The notes beneath the pieces are model-generated. The model was not told the origin of the DNA. It worked only from the letters and a program-made list of their open reading frames with translations, and ran no database searches. Positions 25,586 through 34,057 of a DNA stretch of 64,000 nt are shown in pieces (within the stretch, counting starts at the first letter, position 1; the number at the start of each line of letters is the position of its first letter). The stretch is from a virus: the IMG/VR virus record IMGVR_UViG_3300028569_002586, positions 93,012-157,011 of that record; one strand, 5' to 3'. The translations under genes and the position numbers were made by a program.

Positions 25586-26389
25586 GTGAGAAACATCACA
25601 TTTCACTTTGAAATAAAAGATCTTATAACTCAGTTTGTTACTGCGTTTGATAATATTATCATAAAACGGTATGATAGTAACAGAGTACCACAGAATTTAC
25701 TGCAAGTGCGATATGTTTACTCTCCCAAACAAAGAGTAATGTATGACCTGGTTAACAAAGCACAAAACCTAACAGTGCCTGTTGTGGCTGTAAACATCAC
25801 AAGTGTGAGCAGAGATGAGACCCGGGTTTTCAATAAATTAAATGGCTTTTATTTTTCAAAAGGCACTTCTGATACCAGTGCAAAAAGCAAGAGTACTTTT
25901 GTTGCTTCACCAATACCAGTCAACATTGGCATAAACATGTCCATATTAACCAAGTTTCAATCTGACATGGATCAAATCATAAGCAACTTTGTTCCATACA
26001 ACAATCCTTACATCATCATATCTTGGAAAGTGCCTCAAGATTTGGCTGCAGAAGGCTTGTCACCTCTGCAAGAAATTCGTAGTGAAGTTCTTTGGGATGG
26101 TAACATTGCTCTCAGCTACCCAACAGACATTAATGCATCTGACAAATATCGTATTGCAGGAGACACAACATTCATTATCAAGGGATGGCTGTTTCAAGCT
26201 TCAAAGGATAGTGTAAGCAATATATTCTATGTTGATGCTAATTTTTATAATAGTAGAATCATTTCTAATTATGAGACCTTAAGCTCCATAGATTATGCAG
26301 CTTCACCTTCTGGTGAAATTATATCAACAACTGAGACAGTAAGTGTGTCAGGATTCCCTCAAATAACAAACATTGATTACCAGCTCTAA
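25586..26389 (+). CDS. 15: Tail completion/sheath stabiliser protein, gp15-like
   Basis: 267 aa, near the 272 aa of T4 gp15. Shared features are FDNIIIKR followed by VRYVYSPKQRVMY, an NIGINMSILTKFQSDMDQI block (quoted in part: MSILTKFQSDMDQI), VPYNNPY and a late FIIKGWLF. gp15 caps the tail and joins it to the head. It begins the morphogenesis run leading to the portal. Confidence 0.72.
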   Translation: MRNITFHFEIKDLITQFVTAFDNIIIKRYDSNRVPQNLLQVRYVYSPKQRVMYDLVNKAQNLTVPVVAVNITSVSRDETRVFNKLNGFYFSKGTSDTSAKSKSTFVASPIPVNIGINMSILTKFQSDMDQIISNFVPYNNPYIIISWKVPQDLAAEGLSPLQEIRSEVLWDGNIALSYPTDINASDKYRIAGDTTFIIKGWLFQASKDSVSNIFYVDANFYNSRIISNYETLSSIDYAASPSGEIISTTETVSVSGFPQITNIDYQL

Positions 26390-26390
26390 A

Positions 26391-26720
26391 ATGAATATTA
26401 TAACTGTAGCTTCAGGGTTAACTGCCAGTATTGCTTTTGAGGGGTATTTTTATGATAAACTGAATGCTGTCTATTTGAGCGCTTCAAATGCTTCTGCATT
26501 CCCATATGTAAGCGCAGTAAATCTCTTTCCATCCAACACTGCTCTTGCTACTGCATTTCCACCATTCTCCGGTTACCCGTGGCAAAATTATACTGTATTA
26601 AACAACAATAAACTGTTTGTATACTTCTACAATAACAGTAGTTCTTTATTTGACATCATATTAGTCAATAACGCAGGGTATTCAAAATTATCAAGCAGGA
26701 ATTATCTGCTATCAAGCTAG
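26391..26720 (+). CDS. Small putative structural protein
   Basis: 109 aa from the ATG at 26391, 1 nt after the gp15 stop. Rich in Asn, Ser, Ala, Phe and Tyr with beta-strand periodicity, like small virion decoration or tail proteins. Family not recognised. Confidence 0.5.
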   Translation: MNIITVASGLTASIAFEGYFYDKLNAVYLSASNASAFPYVSAVNLFPSNTALATAFPPFSGYPWQNYTVLNNNKLFVYFYNNSSSLFDIILVNNAGYSKLSSRNYLLSS

Positions 26721-26753
26721 ATAACATATAGATCTTTTAATATTATAGTGTAT

Positions 26754-26761
26754 CATAAATA
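26754..26761 (+). promoter_or_regulatory. Late promoter octamer CATAAATA
   Basis: CATAAATA, 7 nt before the portal ATG at 26769. Confidence 0.65.
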
Positions 26762-26768
26762 ATACTAT

Positions 26769-28565
26769 ATGGCAGACTCCAATCGTGAATCTACGTTCGG
26801 CAGGGACTTGATGAAGTTTGTCTCCTCTAAACTACCATATCAATCTGTGGATGTTGCATCAAAAGTTAATGCTCTTAATCCGAAATATGAACTCTTTTAC
26901 AGTCAAGGCACCAAATATAACGATGCTCTGTCAAGACAATCCATCTCCAACACAACAACCTATTCAGAAGACTTGTATGCAAATGTTGTACAAAATAAAG
27001 ACTTCCATGAATTCATGTATGCAAATATTCAGCCTGATAAAGGCAGAAGACTCATGGATTACAGGGTCATGGCTGCTTTTGCAGAAGTGGCAGATGCATT
27101 AGATGAAATATGCGATGAATTTATTAACAAAGATGAGAGCGGTGAAGTTGCAAAAGTACAGTTCAGAGATTGTGAACTTTCTGAACAACAAAAGAATGAA
27201 ATAAGAAAAGAGTTTCAAAAGTATGTAGATTTTTTTGATCTAGAAAACAAAGGATGGGAATACTGCAGGCATCTTCTCATTGATGCTGAATTGTACTGGG
27301 AACACATTGTGCACAAAGATCACAAAGACAAGGGTGTATTAGGCATATTGCAAATACCTTCTGATACAATTGATCCTGTGTATCAAAATGTCCAGAACAT
27401 GAACATCAAGGGTTATTTGTTACGCAAGCCTATTTATGATTCCAAGAACCCTGGAAAAATTGTTAAAACTGAAATGGTTCCAATGGATCTCAATCAAGTT
27501 ACATATGTCAATTCTGGCATATGGAATGAATCAAAAACCATAAGACTGCCTTTCATTGAAAATTCTAGAAGAGCTTACAGACAATTATCTCTCATAGAAG
27601 ATTCAATCGTTATTTACCGACTGGTCAGAGCACCAGAGCGTCTTGTTTTTAATGTTGATGTGGGCAACATGGCACCACCCAAAGCTGAAGCTTACCTGCG
27701 CAAGTTAATGACAAATTATTGGTCCAAGAGAACATATGATGCAGATCAAGGTGCTTCAGTACAGAAATTTAACCCACAGTCAATGCTGGATAGTTTTTGG
27801 TTTGCAAAACGTTCTGGTAGTGAAGGTACAACTGTTACCTCGCTGCCTGGTGGACAGAATCTCGGTGAGCTTACAGACTTGATGTACTTTGTCAAAAAAC
27901 TTTACAAGAGCTTGAAGGTGCCAGTTAACAGACTTAATCCTGAAGATCAATACAATGATGGTGCAAATATTCTTAGAGAAGAATTAAAATTTGCTAGATT
28001 TGTTATCCGCTTGCAACAAAGATTTGCTGCTGGCATTACCCCAGGATTCATTACACACCTCAAGTTGAAAGGCATTTTTGACAAGATTAAGCTAAAAGAA
28101 TCAAATATAGATATTAATTTCAATGTACCTACAAACTTCTATGAGATAAGAGAGAATCAAAAATTCCAACTCAAGTTTGAAAACTTTAATAATATTACAC
28201 AGAGTGATCTTGTTTCCAAGACATATGCACAAAAGAAATATCTTGGATGGCATGACAGTGACGTCATGGCCAATAGAGAGTTTCTTAGAAAAGATAAAGA
28301 ACTTCTCTGGGAGCTTGCTCAAATTGAAAATGCTGGTCCAAATTGGAGAGAAGGCGGTGAAACTGTGCCCGGTGGTGAAGCTGGTGGCGGAGGAGCAGCT
28401 GGTGGTGCATCCATGGCTGCTGGGACACCACCTGCATTTGGCCCTGCTCCTGAAACACCTGAAGCTGGTGGTGCAGAAGGTGAAGGTGCTGGTGAAACAG
28501 GTACAGCAGCTGCAGCTCCTGAAACATCTGCTGGTGGTGGTGGGTCTTCTGCATTGCCCACATAA
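26769..28565 (+). CDS. 20: Portal vertex protein, gp20-like
   Basis: 598 aa. The body matches T4-type portals, with DEICDEFINKDE-like acidic helix, WEHIVHKDH, FRLVRAPERLVFNVDVGNMPP-type core (here VRAPERLVFNVDVGNM) and DGANILREELKFARFV. The dodecameric portal nucleates the prohead and is the DNA entry/exit channel. Unusual: about the last 70 residues are a Gly/Ala/Pro/Glu low-complexity tail. Confidence 0.92.
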   Translation: MADSNRESTFGRDLMKFVSSKLPYQSVDVASKVNALNPKYELFYSQGTKYNDALSRQSISNTTTYSEDLYANVVQNKDFHEFMYANIQPDKGRRLMDYRVMAAFAEVADALDEICDEFINKDESGEVAKVQFRDCELSEQQKNEIRKEFQKYVDFFDLENKGWEYCRHLLIDAELYWEHIVHKDHKDKGVLGILQIPSDTIDPVYQNVQNMNIKGYLLRKPIYDSKNPGKIVKTEMVPMDLNQVTYVNSGIWNESKTIRLPFIENSRRAYRQLSLIEDSIVIYRLVRAPERLVFNVDVGNMAPPKAEAYLRKLMTNYWSKRTYDADQGASVQKFNPQSMLDSFWFAKRSGSEGTTVTSLPGGQNLGELTDLMYFVKKLYKSLKVPVNRLNPEDQYNDGANILREELKFARFVIRLQQRFAAGITPGFITHLKLKGIFDKIKLKESNIDINFNVPTNFYEIRENQKFQLKFENFNNITQSDLVSKTYAQKKYLGWHDSDVMANREFLRKDKELLWELAQIENAGPNWREGGETVPGGEAGGGGAAGGASMAAGTPPAFGPAPETPEAGGAEGEGAGETGTAAAAPETSAGGGGSSALPT

Positions 28566-28568
28566 ATA
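28561..28568 (+). promoter_or_regulatory. Late promoter octamer CATAAATA
   Basis: CATAAATA, 5 nt, then ATG at 28574. It contains the portal stop codon. Confidence 0.7.
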
Positions 28569-28573
28569 ATTAA

Positions 28574-29656
28574 ATGGCATGCACAGAGATAACCCCGGTT
28601 TCTGCTTTTCAGAGTACTAATCTCAATAGTAAGATTGCTTCATTCTCACGTCTAAGCGAACGCGTTATGAGGTCTCTTGGAGCTCCTCTGGTCAATGTAG
28701 AAATACATCATGATCAACTGTTTGAAAATATTAGTCTTGCTTGTGAAATGTTTACTAAATTTGCAGGGTACACAGAAGAATATCTTATTTTTAATTCTGA
28801 CCTTTATGTTGATAACAAAGGTCTCAAGTTAGACGAGCTCTTCAGCATCACACCCTACTTTAACAAAGTCATTAACCCTGCAAAACCTACAGTTTATGCT
28901 GCAACTTCTTCCATCCCTGGAACAGCGTTCAGCACATCCTACCTGCTGTCAACAACATATGTTGACGGTATTTTCAAAAATCAAATTCTCACATCAACTA
29001 ATTATTTGAGTGTTATAAATTTTGATGCTACACTTTCTGGTTATTTCCTGGCTTCATCCAACAGCAACAAAGAACAAATTGTCAACAGCTTTGATTATGA
29101 TATCATGGATTACAGGAAAGTCATGGACATAGTAGACTTTGAAGAAGGCACTAGCACAGGTATTAATACTCTGTTCACCATTGAGCAAACTCTTGCTCAA
29201 CAAACATATTTTAGCTACGCCATGGGTAATTATGGCTTTGATTTAATCAGCTGGTATGTTCTTAAGAACTGGCTGAAAGATCGTGAGAAGATGTTAGCAC
29301 AGAGAAGACATTTAACATTTGATGACAGAACACAATACATGGTCATGTTTCCCCCGCCCAGAACACCAGGCTCAGGATCTCAATTCTGGGGAATAGTTAA
29401 ATGTTATGTGGAAAGAGCATTGAGAGACATCATCAAAGAGCCTTGGGTGTATCAATATGCTCTTGCATTGAGTAAAATAACCGTTGGCAACATACGTGGT
29501 AAATATCAAGGCACAAGTCTTTTCGGGGGAGGTCAAATCAATGGCACAGATCTTCTCTCGCAAGGCTTGGCTGAAAAAGAAAAACTTGAGACTGCTCTGC
29601 AAGAAGGGCCCCCAGGGTTCGGTGATGCTGATCCACCCATGTTTTTTGTAGGATAA
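28574..29656 (+). CDS. Conserved T4-like virion protein, possibly neck (gp13-type)
   Basis: 360 aa. RVMRSLGAPLVNVEIHHDQL and NWLKDREKMLAQ near the middle, then ERALRDIIKEPWVYQYALALSK-type and RGKYQG...LFGGGQ blocks, which I associate with a structural protein conserved in marine T4-like phages and sometimes annotated as neck protein. It sits between portal and gp4, fitting a head-neck role. Confidence 0.5.
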   Translation: MACTEITPVSAFQSTNLNSKIASFSRLSERVMRSLGAPLVNVEIHHDQLFENISLACEMFTKFAGYTEEYLIFNSDLYVDNKGLKLDELFSITPYFNKVINPAKPTVYAATSSIPGTAFSTSYLLSTTYVDGIFKNQILTSTNYLSVINFDATLSGYFLASSNSNKEQIVNSFDYDIMDYRKVMDIVDFEEGTSTGINTLFTIEQTLAQQTYFSYAMGNYGFDLISWYVLKNWLKDREKMLAQRRHLTFDDRTQYMVMFPPPRTPGSGSQFWGIVKCYVERALRDIIKEPWVYQYALALSKITVGNIRGKYQGTSLFGGGQINGTDLLSQGLAEKEKLETALQEGPPGFGDADPPMFFVG

Positions 29657-29657
29657 A

Positions 29658-30119
29658 ATGCTACCTCTCAGAAAAGATGACAAGTACAGGCAAGGGGTGT
29701 TTAAACCAAAAAACGCATCAAAATACATTGGTAAAACACATCCAGTCTACAGATCAGGATGGGAATTAAAATTCTTTAGATGGTGTGATGATAACGATAA
29801 CATACTGGAGTGGGCCAGTGAAGCAATTATTATACCATATACAAATCCTGTGGACGGCAAAGTGCATAGATACTACACAGATGGCGTAATAGTTATTAAA
29901 GAGGGTGAAACAAGAGCAAGGTACATAATTGAAATTAAACCATCAAGTCAGCTCAAAGTGCCAGTCAGAGGGAAAAAGCGGCAACAAACTGTTTTATATG
30001 AGAATCTTAGGTACATCCAGAACCAATCCAAATGGAAAGCTGCTAAAACATGGTGCGACAAACATGGTTATAAATTCTTAATCTTGACTGAAAAGGAACT
30101 AGGACTAAGTAAAAAGTAA
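29658..30119 (+). CDS. 4: Head completion protein, gp4-like (TnsA/PD-(D/E)XK fold)
   Basis: 153 aa. YRSGWELKFFRWCD, WASEAIIIPY, YYTDGVI and YIIEIKP reproduce the Glu...Asp...E-x-K pattern of TnsA-like nucleases shared by T4 gp4 (gp50/4), which finishes filled heads before tail joining. Length agrees with T4 gp4 (about 150 aa). Confidence 0.82.
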   Translation: MLPLRKDDKYRQGVFKPKNASKYIGKTHPVYRSGWELKFFRWCDDNDNILEWASEAIIIPYTNPVDGKVHRYYTDGVIVIKEGETRARYIIEIKPSSQLKVPVRGKKRQQTVLYENLRYIQNQSKWKAAKTWCDKHGYKFLILTEKELGLSKK

Positions 30120-30127
30120 CAGAAAGA

Positions 30128-30135
30128 TATAAATA
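30128..30135 (+). promoter_or_regulatory. Late promoter octamer TATAAATA
   Basis: Perfect consensus, 5 nt before the gp21 ATG at 30141. Confidence 0.75.
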
Positions 30136-30140
30136 ATAAT

Positions 30141-30803
30141 ATGGCGCTTCGTCTAATAGTTGAAACCCCTCAAGATAATTCTGACTTCGAGTATATCTAT
30201 GAGGAGAAAAATCACAAAGAACTTTCAAAGCTTTTTATCTCCGGACCTTACATGATGTGTGAAACAGTCAATAAGAACAAGCGCATTTACTCAAGAGATG
30301 ACATGGAGAGAGAGGTGGGCCGTTATGTGGGTGAAATGGTTAATACAAAGAGAGCCATGGGTGAACTCAACCACCCTGAGAGTGCTGATGTTAATCTGGC
30401 CAATGCATGTCACCTTGTTACATCTTTAAAGATGAATGATAATTTTGTTGTTGGCAGATCACAAGTTCTCTCCACACCCTCAGGCAAGATTGTTGAATGT
30501 CTCATTAAGGATGGTGTCAAGGTTGGAATGTCTTCCCGTGCACTTGGCGAGCTCAAGGAAGAGAATGGTGTTAACAAGGTCAATAACATGCGGTTGATTG
30601 CAGTTGACTGTGTTGCCGACCCATCGTGTCCAAAAGCTTTTGTTAATGGTATTCTGGAATCTAAGGAATATGTTCTCAAGGACAATGGAGAGCTTCAGGA
30701 ATTTTATGATAAATTTGAAAAGTCAATTTCTAAATTACCTAAACATGATGTGGAGAGCTTCCTAAAGGAACAATTCATTAATTTCATAAGAAAAATCAAA
30801 TAA
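30141..30803 (+). CDS. 21: Prohead core protease, gp21-like
   Basis: 220 aa, serine protease of the herpesvirus-assemblin-like class. GELNHP holds the catalytic His (H78) and VGMSSRALG the catalytic Ser (S131/S132); VDCVADPSCP follows. It should mature the prohead by cutting scaffold, capsid and packaged proteins after (L/I)xE, the site that recurs at the N-termini of many small late proteins in this window. Confidence 0.92.
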   Translation: MALRLIVETPQDNSDFEYIYEEKNHKELSKLFISGPYMMCETVNKNKRIYSRDDMEREVGRYVGEMVNTKRAMGELNHPESADVNLANACHLVTSLKMNDNFVVGRSQVLSTPSGKIVECLIKDGVKVGMSSRALGELKEENGVNKVNNMRLIAVDCVADPSCPKAFVNGILESKEYVLKDNGELQEFYDKFEKSISKLPKHDVESFLKEQFINFIRKIK

Positions 30804-30806
30804 ATA

Positions 30807-30814
30807 GATAAATA
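30807..30814 (+). promoter_or_regulatory. Late promoter octamer GATAAATA
   Basis: GATAAATA, 5 nt, then the ATG of the 54-aa gene at 30820. Confidence 0.65.
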
Positions 30815-30819
30815 TCATT

Positions 30820-30984
30820 ATGAGCGACAAAAATAACAATAAAGGCGTAGAACAAAACATTCTTGCATTTATTAAGAACATTTCTCAAAAAAATTACTCT
30901 GAAGCAAATAAATACTTACAAGAGGTACTTGATTCTAAATTAAAGAATAGAATTAAAACATCCTCAGAGAATAAATTATATTAA
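30820..30984 (+). CDS. Small prohead core protein, gp67-like
   Basis: A 54-aa gene between gp21 and gp22 with its own late octamer 5 nt upstream and the gp22 ATG 1 nt after its stop. The segment FIKNISQKNYSEANKYLQ then VLDSKLKNRI resembles the N-terminus of T4 gp67, the small core protein (helix, N-x2-A, then KxxxRI). It lacks the long acidic tail of T4 gp67. Confidence 0.65.
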   Translation: MSDKNNNKGVEQNILAFIKNISQKNYSEANKYLQEVLDSKLKNRIKTSSENKLY

Positions 30985-30985
30985 C

Positions 30986-31861
30986 ATGAGCACAATCATA
31001 GACGTACTAAAAGAAGCAACAAAAGACATTCTTTCTGAAGAAACATTGAAAGATATTGAGACAGTATTTAACACCTCAGTAAATGAGAAAGTTGAATTGC
31101 ATGTAAATAAAGCCTTAACAGAGCAGGATGCAGATTATGCTTCTAAGCTAGAAAAGCTTGTTGAAGCCATTGATAGTGATCATACTGACAAGCTCAAGAA
31201 AGTCGTTGAAGCAATTGATGCAGATCGTGCAAACAAGCTCAAAGCTGTTGTTGAAAAGTATGAAAACGCTCTCAAGAATGAAGCTAGCAAGTTCAAAGGA
31301 ACACTAGTAAATAACATTTCCAAATATCTAGAACTTTATCTAGATGAAAAACTACCTGTTACAGCTGTTAATGAAGCTGTAAAAAACAAGAAAGCTCAAA
31401 ATGTTCTTGAAGGTATCAGAAAAACTCTCGCCGTTGACATGGCATTCTCCAAAGATAGCATCAAGGAAGCCGTTGTTGAAGGTAAGAACAGACTCGATGA
31501 AGCTGCAAAGCAGCTTGAAGCCTCCAATGCGAAAGCAACAGCTCTTGAAAAAGAGCTAACAAAATTAAAGGCAGAACTTACTCTTGAACAAAAAGTTCAA
31601 GGATTAGATGAAGAAAGAAAAACATACGTAAAAAAGATGTTTTCTGGAAAATCTGACAAGTTCATAGCTGAAAATTTTGACTACGCAGTGGGGCTTTATG
31701 AGAAGTCAGAAGAAGAACAAGTTGATTCCCTAAAAGAGGAAGCAGTAAATGATGCTGTTTCTGCCAAAGTGGATCGTCCTGTTATTGCAGAGTCTGTAGC
31801 CAGGCCAGTTAATGAAGACCCTGCCTTCAATAATTACCTATCTGAATTAGGTAAGTACTAA
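30986..31861 (+). CDS. 22: Prohead scaffolding core protein, gp22-like
   Basis: 291 aa, highly charged and predicted almost wholly helical. It has repeated 15-residue units of the type KLxxVVEAIDxD (about residues 52-90) and later long heptad-like stretches, as expected of the T4 core scaffold. Its N-terminus MSTIIDVLKE/A and other (L/I)xE sites should be cut by gp21 during maturation. Confidence 0.88.
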   Translation: MSTIIDVLKEATKDILSEETLKDIETVFNTSVNEKVELHVNKALTEQDADYASKLEKLVEAIDSDHTDKLKKVVEAIDADRANKLKAVVEKYENALKNEASKFKGTLVNNISKYLELYLDEKLPVTAVNEAVKNKKAQNVLEGIRKTLAVDMAFSKDSIKEAVVEGKNRLDEAAKQLEASNAKATALEKELTKLKAELTLEQKVQGLDEERKTYVKKMFSGKSDKFIAENFDYAVGLYEKSEEEQVDSLKEEAVNDAVSAKVDRPVIAESVARPVNEDPAFNNYLSELGKY

Positions 31862-31930
31862 TTTCTCTGAGGCATTAAGCCTGAACAGAAACAATAAGGT
31901 CGACAATTTACAAAGGAAATACATATTATT

Positions 31931-33400
31931 ATGTCAAAATCTATTCGTCCTTCGCAGTCTTACATCAGTGAAGATCGCGCTAAACTATTAACAGAGAAGT
32001 GGGCTCCAGTATTGGATTACACATCTGCTAATGTTGCAGCAATCGAAGACGACCATACTCGCTTAAACACTGCTATCCTCTTGGAAAACCAAGAGAAGTG
32101 GTGCATGGAAGCTAACACTGCCGGTCCTGGTTCCACTCTTGGTTCTTGGACAGATGTTGGGAATCAGTTCCCTTCACAAAACGACAGCGGTTACGCCCCA
32201 GGTGATTACCGTCTTCCAAAGATCCTCATTCCGATGATTAGACGTACCTTCCCTGAGTTGATCACTAACGAAATCGTTGGTGTTCAGCCCATGAGTGGTC
32301 CAGTTGGTCTTGCCTTCGCCCTCCGTTATAAATACGAAGGTGCCGCTCTTGGCTCACAGATCAACAGTGGTGACGCAGCTCCTAACGTCAGTGGTCCCGT
32401 TGGTGGTCCTCAGTCCCAGTCTGATGGTGCAGAACTCGGTTATCAGTATCTAGATTCTAGATTCACTGGTACCTCTGCTTCCAATCTTTCTGGAAATGCA
32501 GACTTCTCAATGGTTGCTAGTGATCAGGGTGTTGCTCAGTTGCTTGCCAACTTTGAGCTCACATCCAAGATCCCTCAGATCGTAGTTAGCTTCGAAAAGA
32601 CAGCCGTTGAGGCTGGTACTCGTAGGCTCGCTGCCCGCTGGTCCGTTGAACTCGAGCAGGATTTGAAGAACATGAACGGTATTGATATCGACACTGAGCT
32701 CACAAACGCTATGTCTTATGAGCTACAGGCCGAAATCGATCGTGAAATGATCATCAGAATGATCCAGACAGCTCTTAACGGTGGCTTCGGCCGCGGTTAT
32801 TCTATCTGGTCTCCTGCTTCAGCAGATGGCCGTTGGTTGGTTGAACGTAACCGTGACTTCTATCAGAGACTCATCATCGAAGCTAATCGTATTGCCGTTC
32901 GTAATCGCCGTGGTAGCGCCAACTTTGTTGTTGCTACTCCTCGCGTTTGCGCAATCTTGGAAATGCTCCCTGAATTTCAGTGGGTACCAGTCCAGGGTAA
33001 CGTTAATACCCAGCCCGTCGGAGTCGCTAAGGTTGGTACACTCGCTGGTAGATTCAATGTATATCGTGACACACGTACAGAGGCACAATTTGAAGCCGCT
33101 GGTGGTGGAAACTACGCCGGAAACGCCGCAGCTCCCGTCACCCGTAATGCTCGTCTTGAGTACGCCCTATTGGGCTACAAGGGACCAGAGTTTTACGACA
33201 CTGGTATCATCTATTGCCCATACATCCCTGTCATGGTACAAAGAACAATTGGACCCAATGATTTCGCTCCCCGTGTTGGTCTCTTGACCCGCTACGGTGT
33301 TGTCGATAACATCTTTGGTGCCAACTTGTACTACCACGTTATCATCCTGCAGGGTCTCGGCACTGCGTTCCAGCCTGGATTGCAGTCTGTTTACTTCTAA
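31931..33400 (+). CDS. 23: Major capsid protein, gp23-like
   Basis: 489 aa. LLENQEKW near the N-terminus, FPELITNEIVGVQPMSGPVG, RWSVELEQDLKNMNG-type core and the FAPRVGLLTRYGV C-terminal block, quoted in parts, match T4 gp23. The codons differ from neighbours, with frequent CGT, GGT, ATC, AAC and CTC, as expected for the most abundant protein. AAAGGA lies about 14 nt before the ATG, so this gene has a Shine-Dalgarno-type leader. The expected N-terminal cleavage may be at WCME/AN, where P3 is Cys instead of Leu/Ile. Confidence 0.94.
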   Translation: MSKSIRPSQSYISEDRAKLLTEKWAPVLDYTSANVAAIEDDHTRLNTAILLENQEKWCMEANTAGPGSTLGSWTDVGNQFPSQNDSGYAPGDYRLPKILIPMIRRTFPELITNEIVGVQPMSGPVGLAFALRYKYEGAALGSQINSGDAAPNVSGPVGGPQSQSDGAELGYQYLDSRFTGTSASNLSGNADFSMVASDQGVAQLLANFELTSKIPQIVVSFEKTAVEAGTRRLAARWSVELEQDLKNMNGIDIDTELTNAMSYELQAEIDREMIIRMIQTALNGGFGRGYSIWSPASADGRWLVERNRDFYQRLIIEANRIAVRNRRGSANFVVATPRVCAILEMLPEFQWVPVQGNVNTQPVGVAKVGTLAGRFNVYRDTRTEAQFEAAGGGNYAGNAAAPVTRNARLEYALLGYKGPEFYDTGIIYCPYIPVMVQRTIGPNDFAPRVGLLTRYGVVDNIFGANLYYHVIILQGLGTAFQPGLQSVYF

Positions 33401-33459
33401 AAAAAGTAGACAGAGATCATAAAAGAAAGCAATTTCACCTAGTCAGTCCTAGGAAATTT

Positions 33460-33493
33460 AAAAAAGGGCCTCTTGCGGGGCCCTTTTTTTTTT
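33460..33493 (+). terminator. Intrinsic terminator after gp23
   Basis: AAAAAAGGGCC, 8-nt loop, GGCCCTTTTTT and further Ts: an 11-bp stem (5 GC pairs plus A-T pairs) with a run of 10 T. The best terminator in the window. Confidence 0.92.
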
Positions 33494-33522
33494 GTTAAAT
33501 TATAAAAATAAAGACACAAGAG

Positions 33523-33530
33523 AATAAATA
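33523..33530 (+). promoter_or_regulatory. Late promoter octamer AATAAATA
   Basis: AATAAATA, 5 nt, then ATG at 33536, directly after the gp23 terminator. Confidence 0.7.
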
Positions 33531-33535
33531 TTTGT

Positions 33536-34057
33536 ATGGCCTTACTAACATCTTCACTGTCTTCACAAGCTACTAACACTAGCACATACAACCCAGTTAA
33601 CTCTGCTTTCACAGGCACAGTGACTGTTTCTGGTCAAATTGATCCTAGATTCAATGGTTCTTTATCTGGTAGCAGCTATGCTTTTAGCGGAACGTTTAGT
33701 TACAGTGTAACAGGTGCTGCAGGTAGCACATTGACTGCTGGTGCAAATCAGTTGGTATTAACCATTCCTTTTGCTGGTGGTTCAAATGTAGCTTATGGTG
33801 CTTTGCAAGGTAATAGCGTATACTTCCCTGGTTCAAGTGCTGCAAACATTGTTGTAGGTTTCAGTGCACCTTTAAACAACACCACAATAAGTGTTTCAGC
33901 AAATAGAGCTGCAGCATCTCTTCCATCTAGTAATGGATTTGTTAATCAAATTGATGTGCCTTATAAGACTACCAGTACTGATACAGCTCTAGGTGCTAAT
34001 AACGTCACCTTCCGTACTGTGGGTGACTTCTTGAGACTCTGGAGTCTCAACGGTTAA
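33536..34057 (+). CDS. Putative capsid-associated or other small structural protein
   Basis: 173 aa, very rich in Ser, Thr, Gly, Ala and Asn with beta-strand alternation; no Cys or known motif. Separated from gp23 by the terminator and expressed from its own late octamer. A decoration protein is possible from context alone. Its stop abuts the queF stop. Confidence 0.5.
   Translation: MALLTSSLSSQATNTSTYNPVNSAFTGTVTVSGQIDPRFNGSLSGSSYAFSGTFSYSVTGAAGSTLTAGANQLVLTIPFAGGSNVAYGALQGNSVYFPGSSAANIVVGFSAPLNNTTISVSANRAAASLPSSNGFVNQIDVPYKTTSTDTALGANNVTFRTVGDFLRLWSLNG

Noticed and set aside
28101-28580. Minus-strand ORF of 159 codons, Cys/Ser/Thr-rich
   Set aside because: It mirrors the Gly/Ala/Pro-rich tail of the portal gene; GC-rich low-complexity codons remove stops on the other strand. 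No start signal or family.
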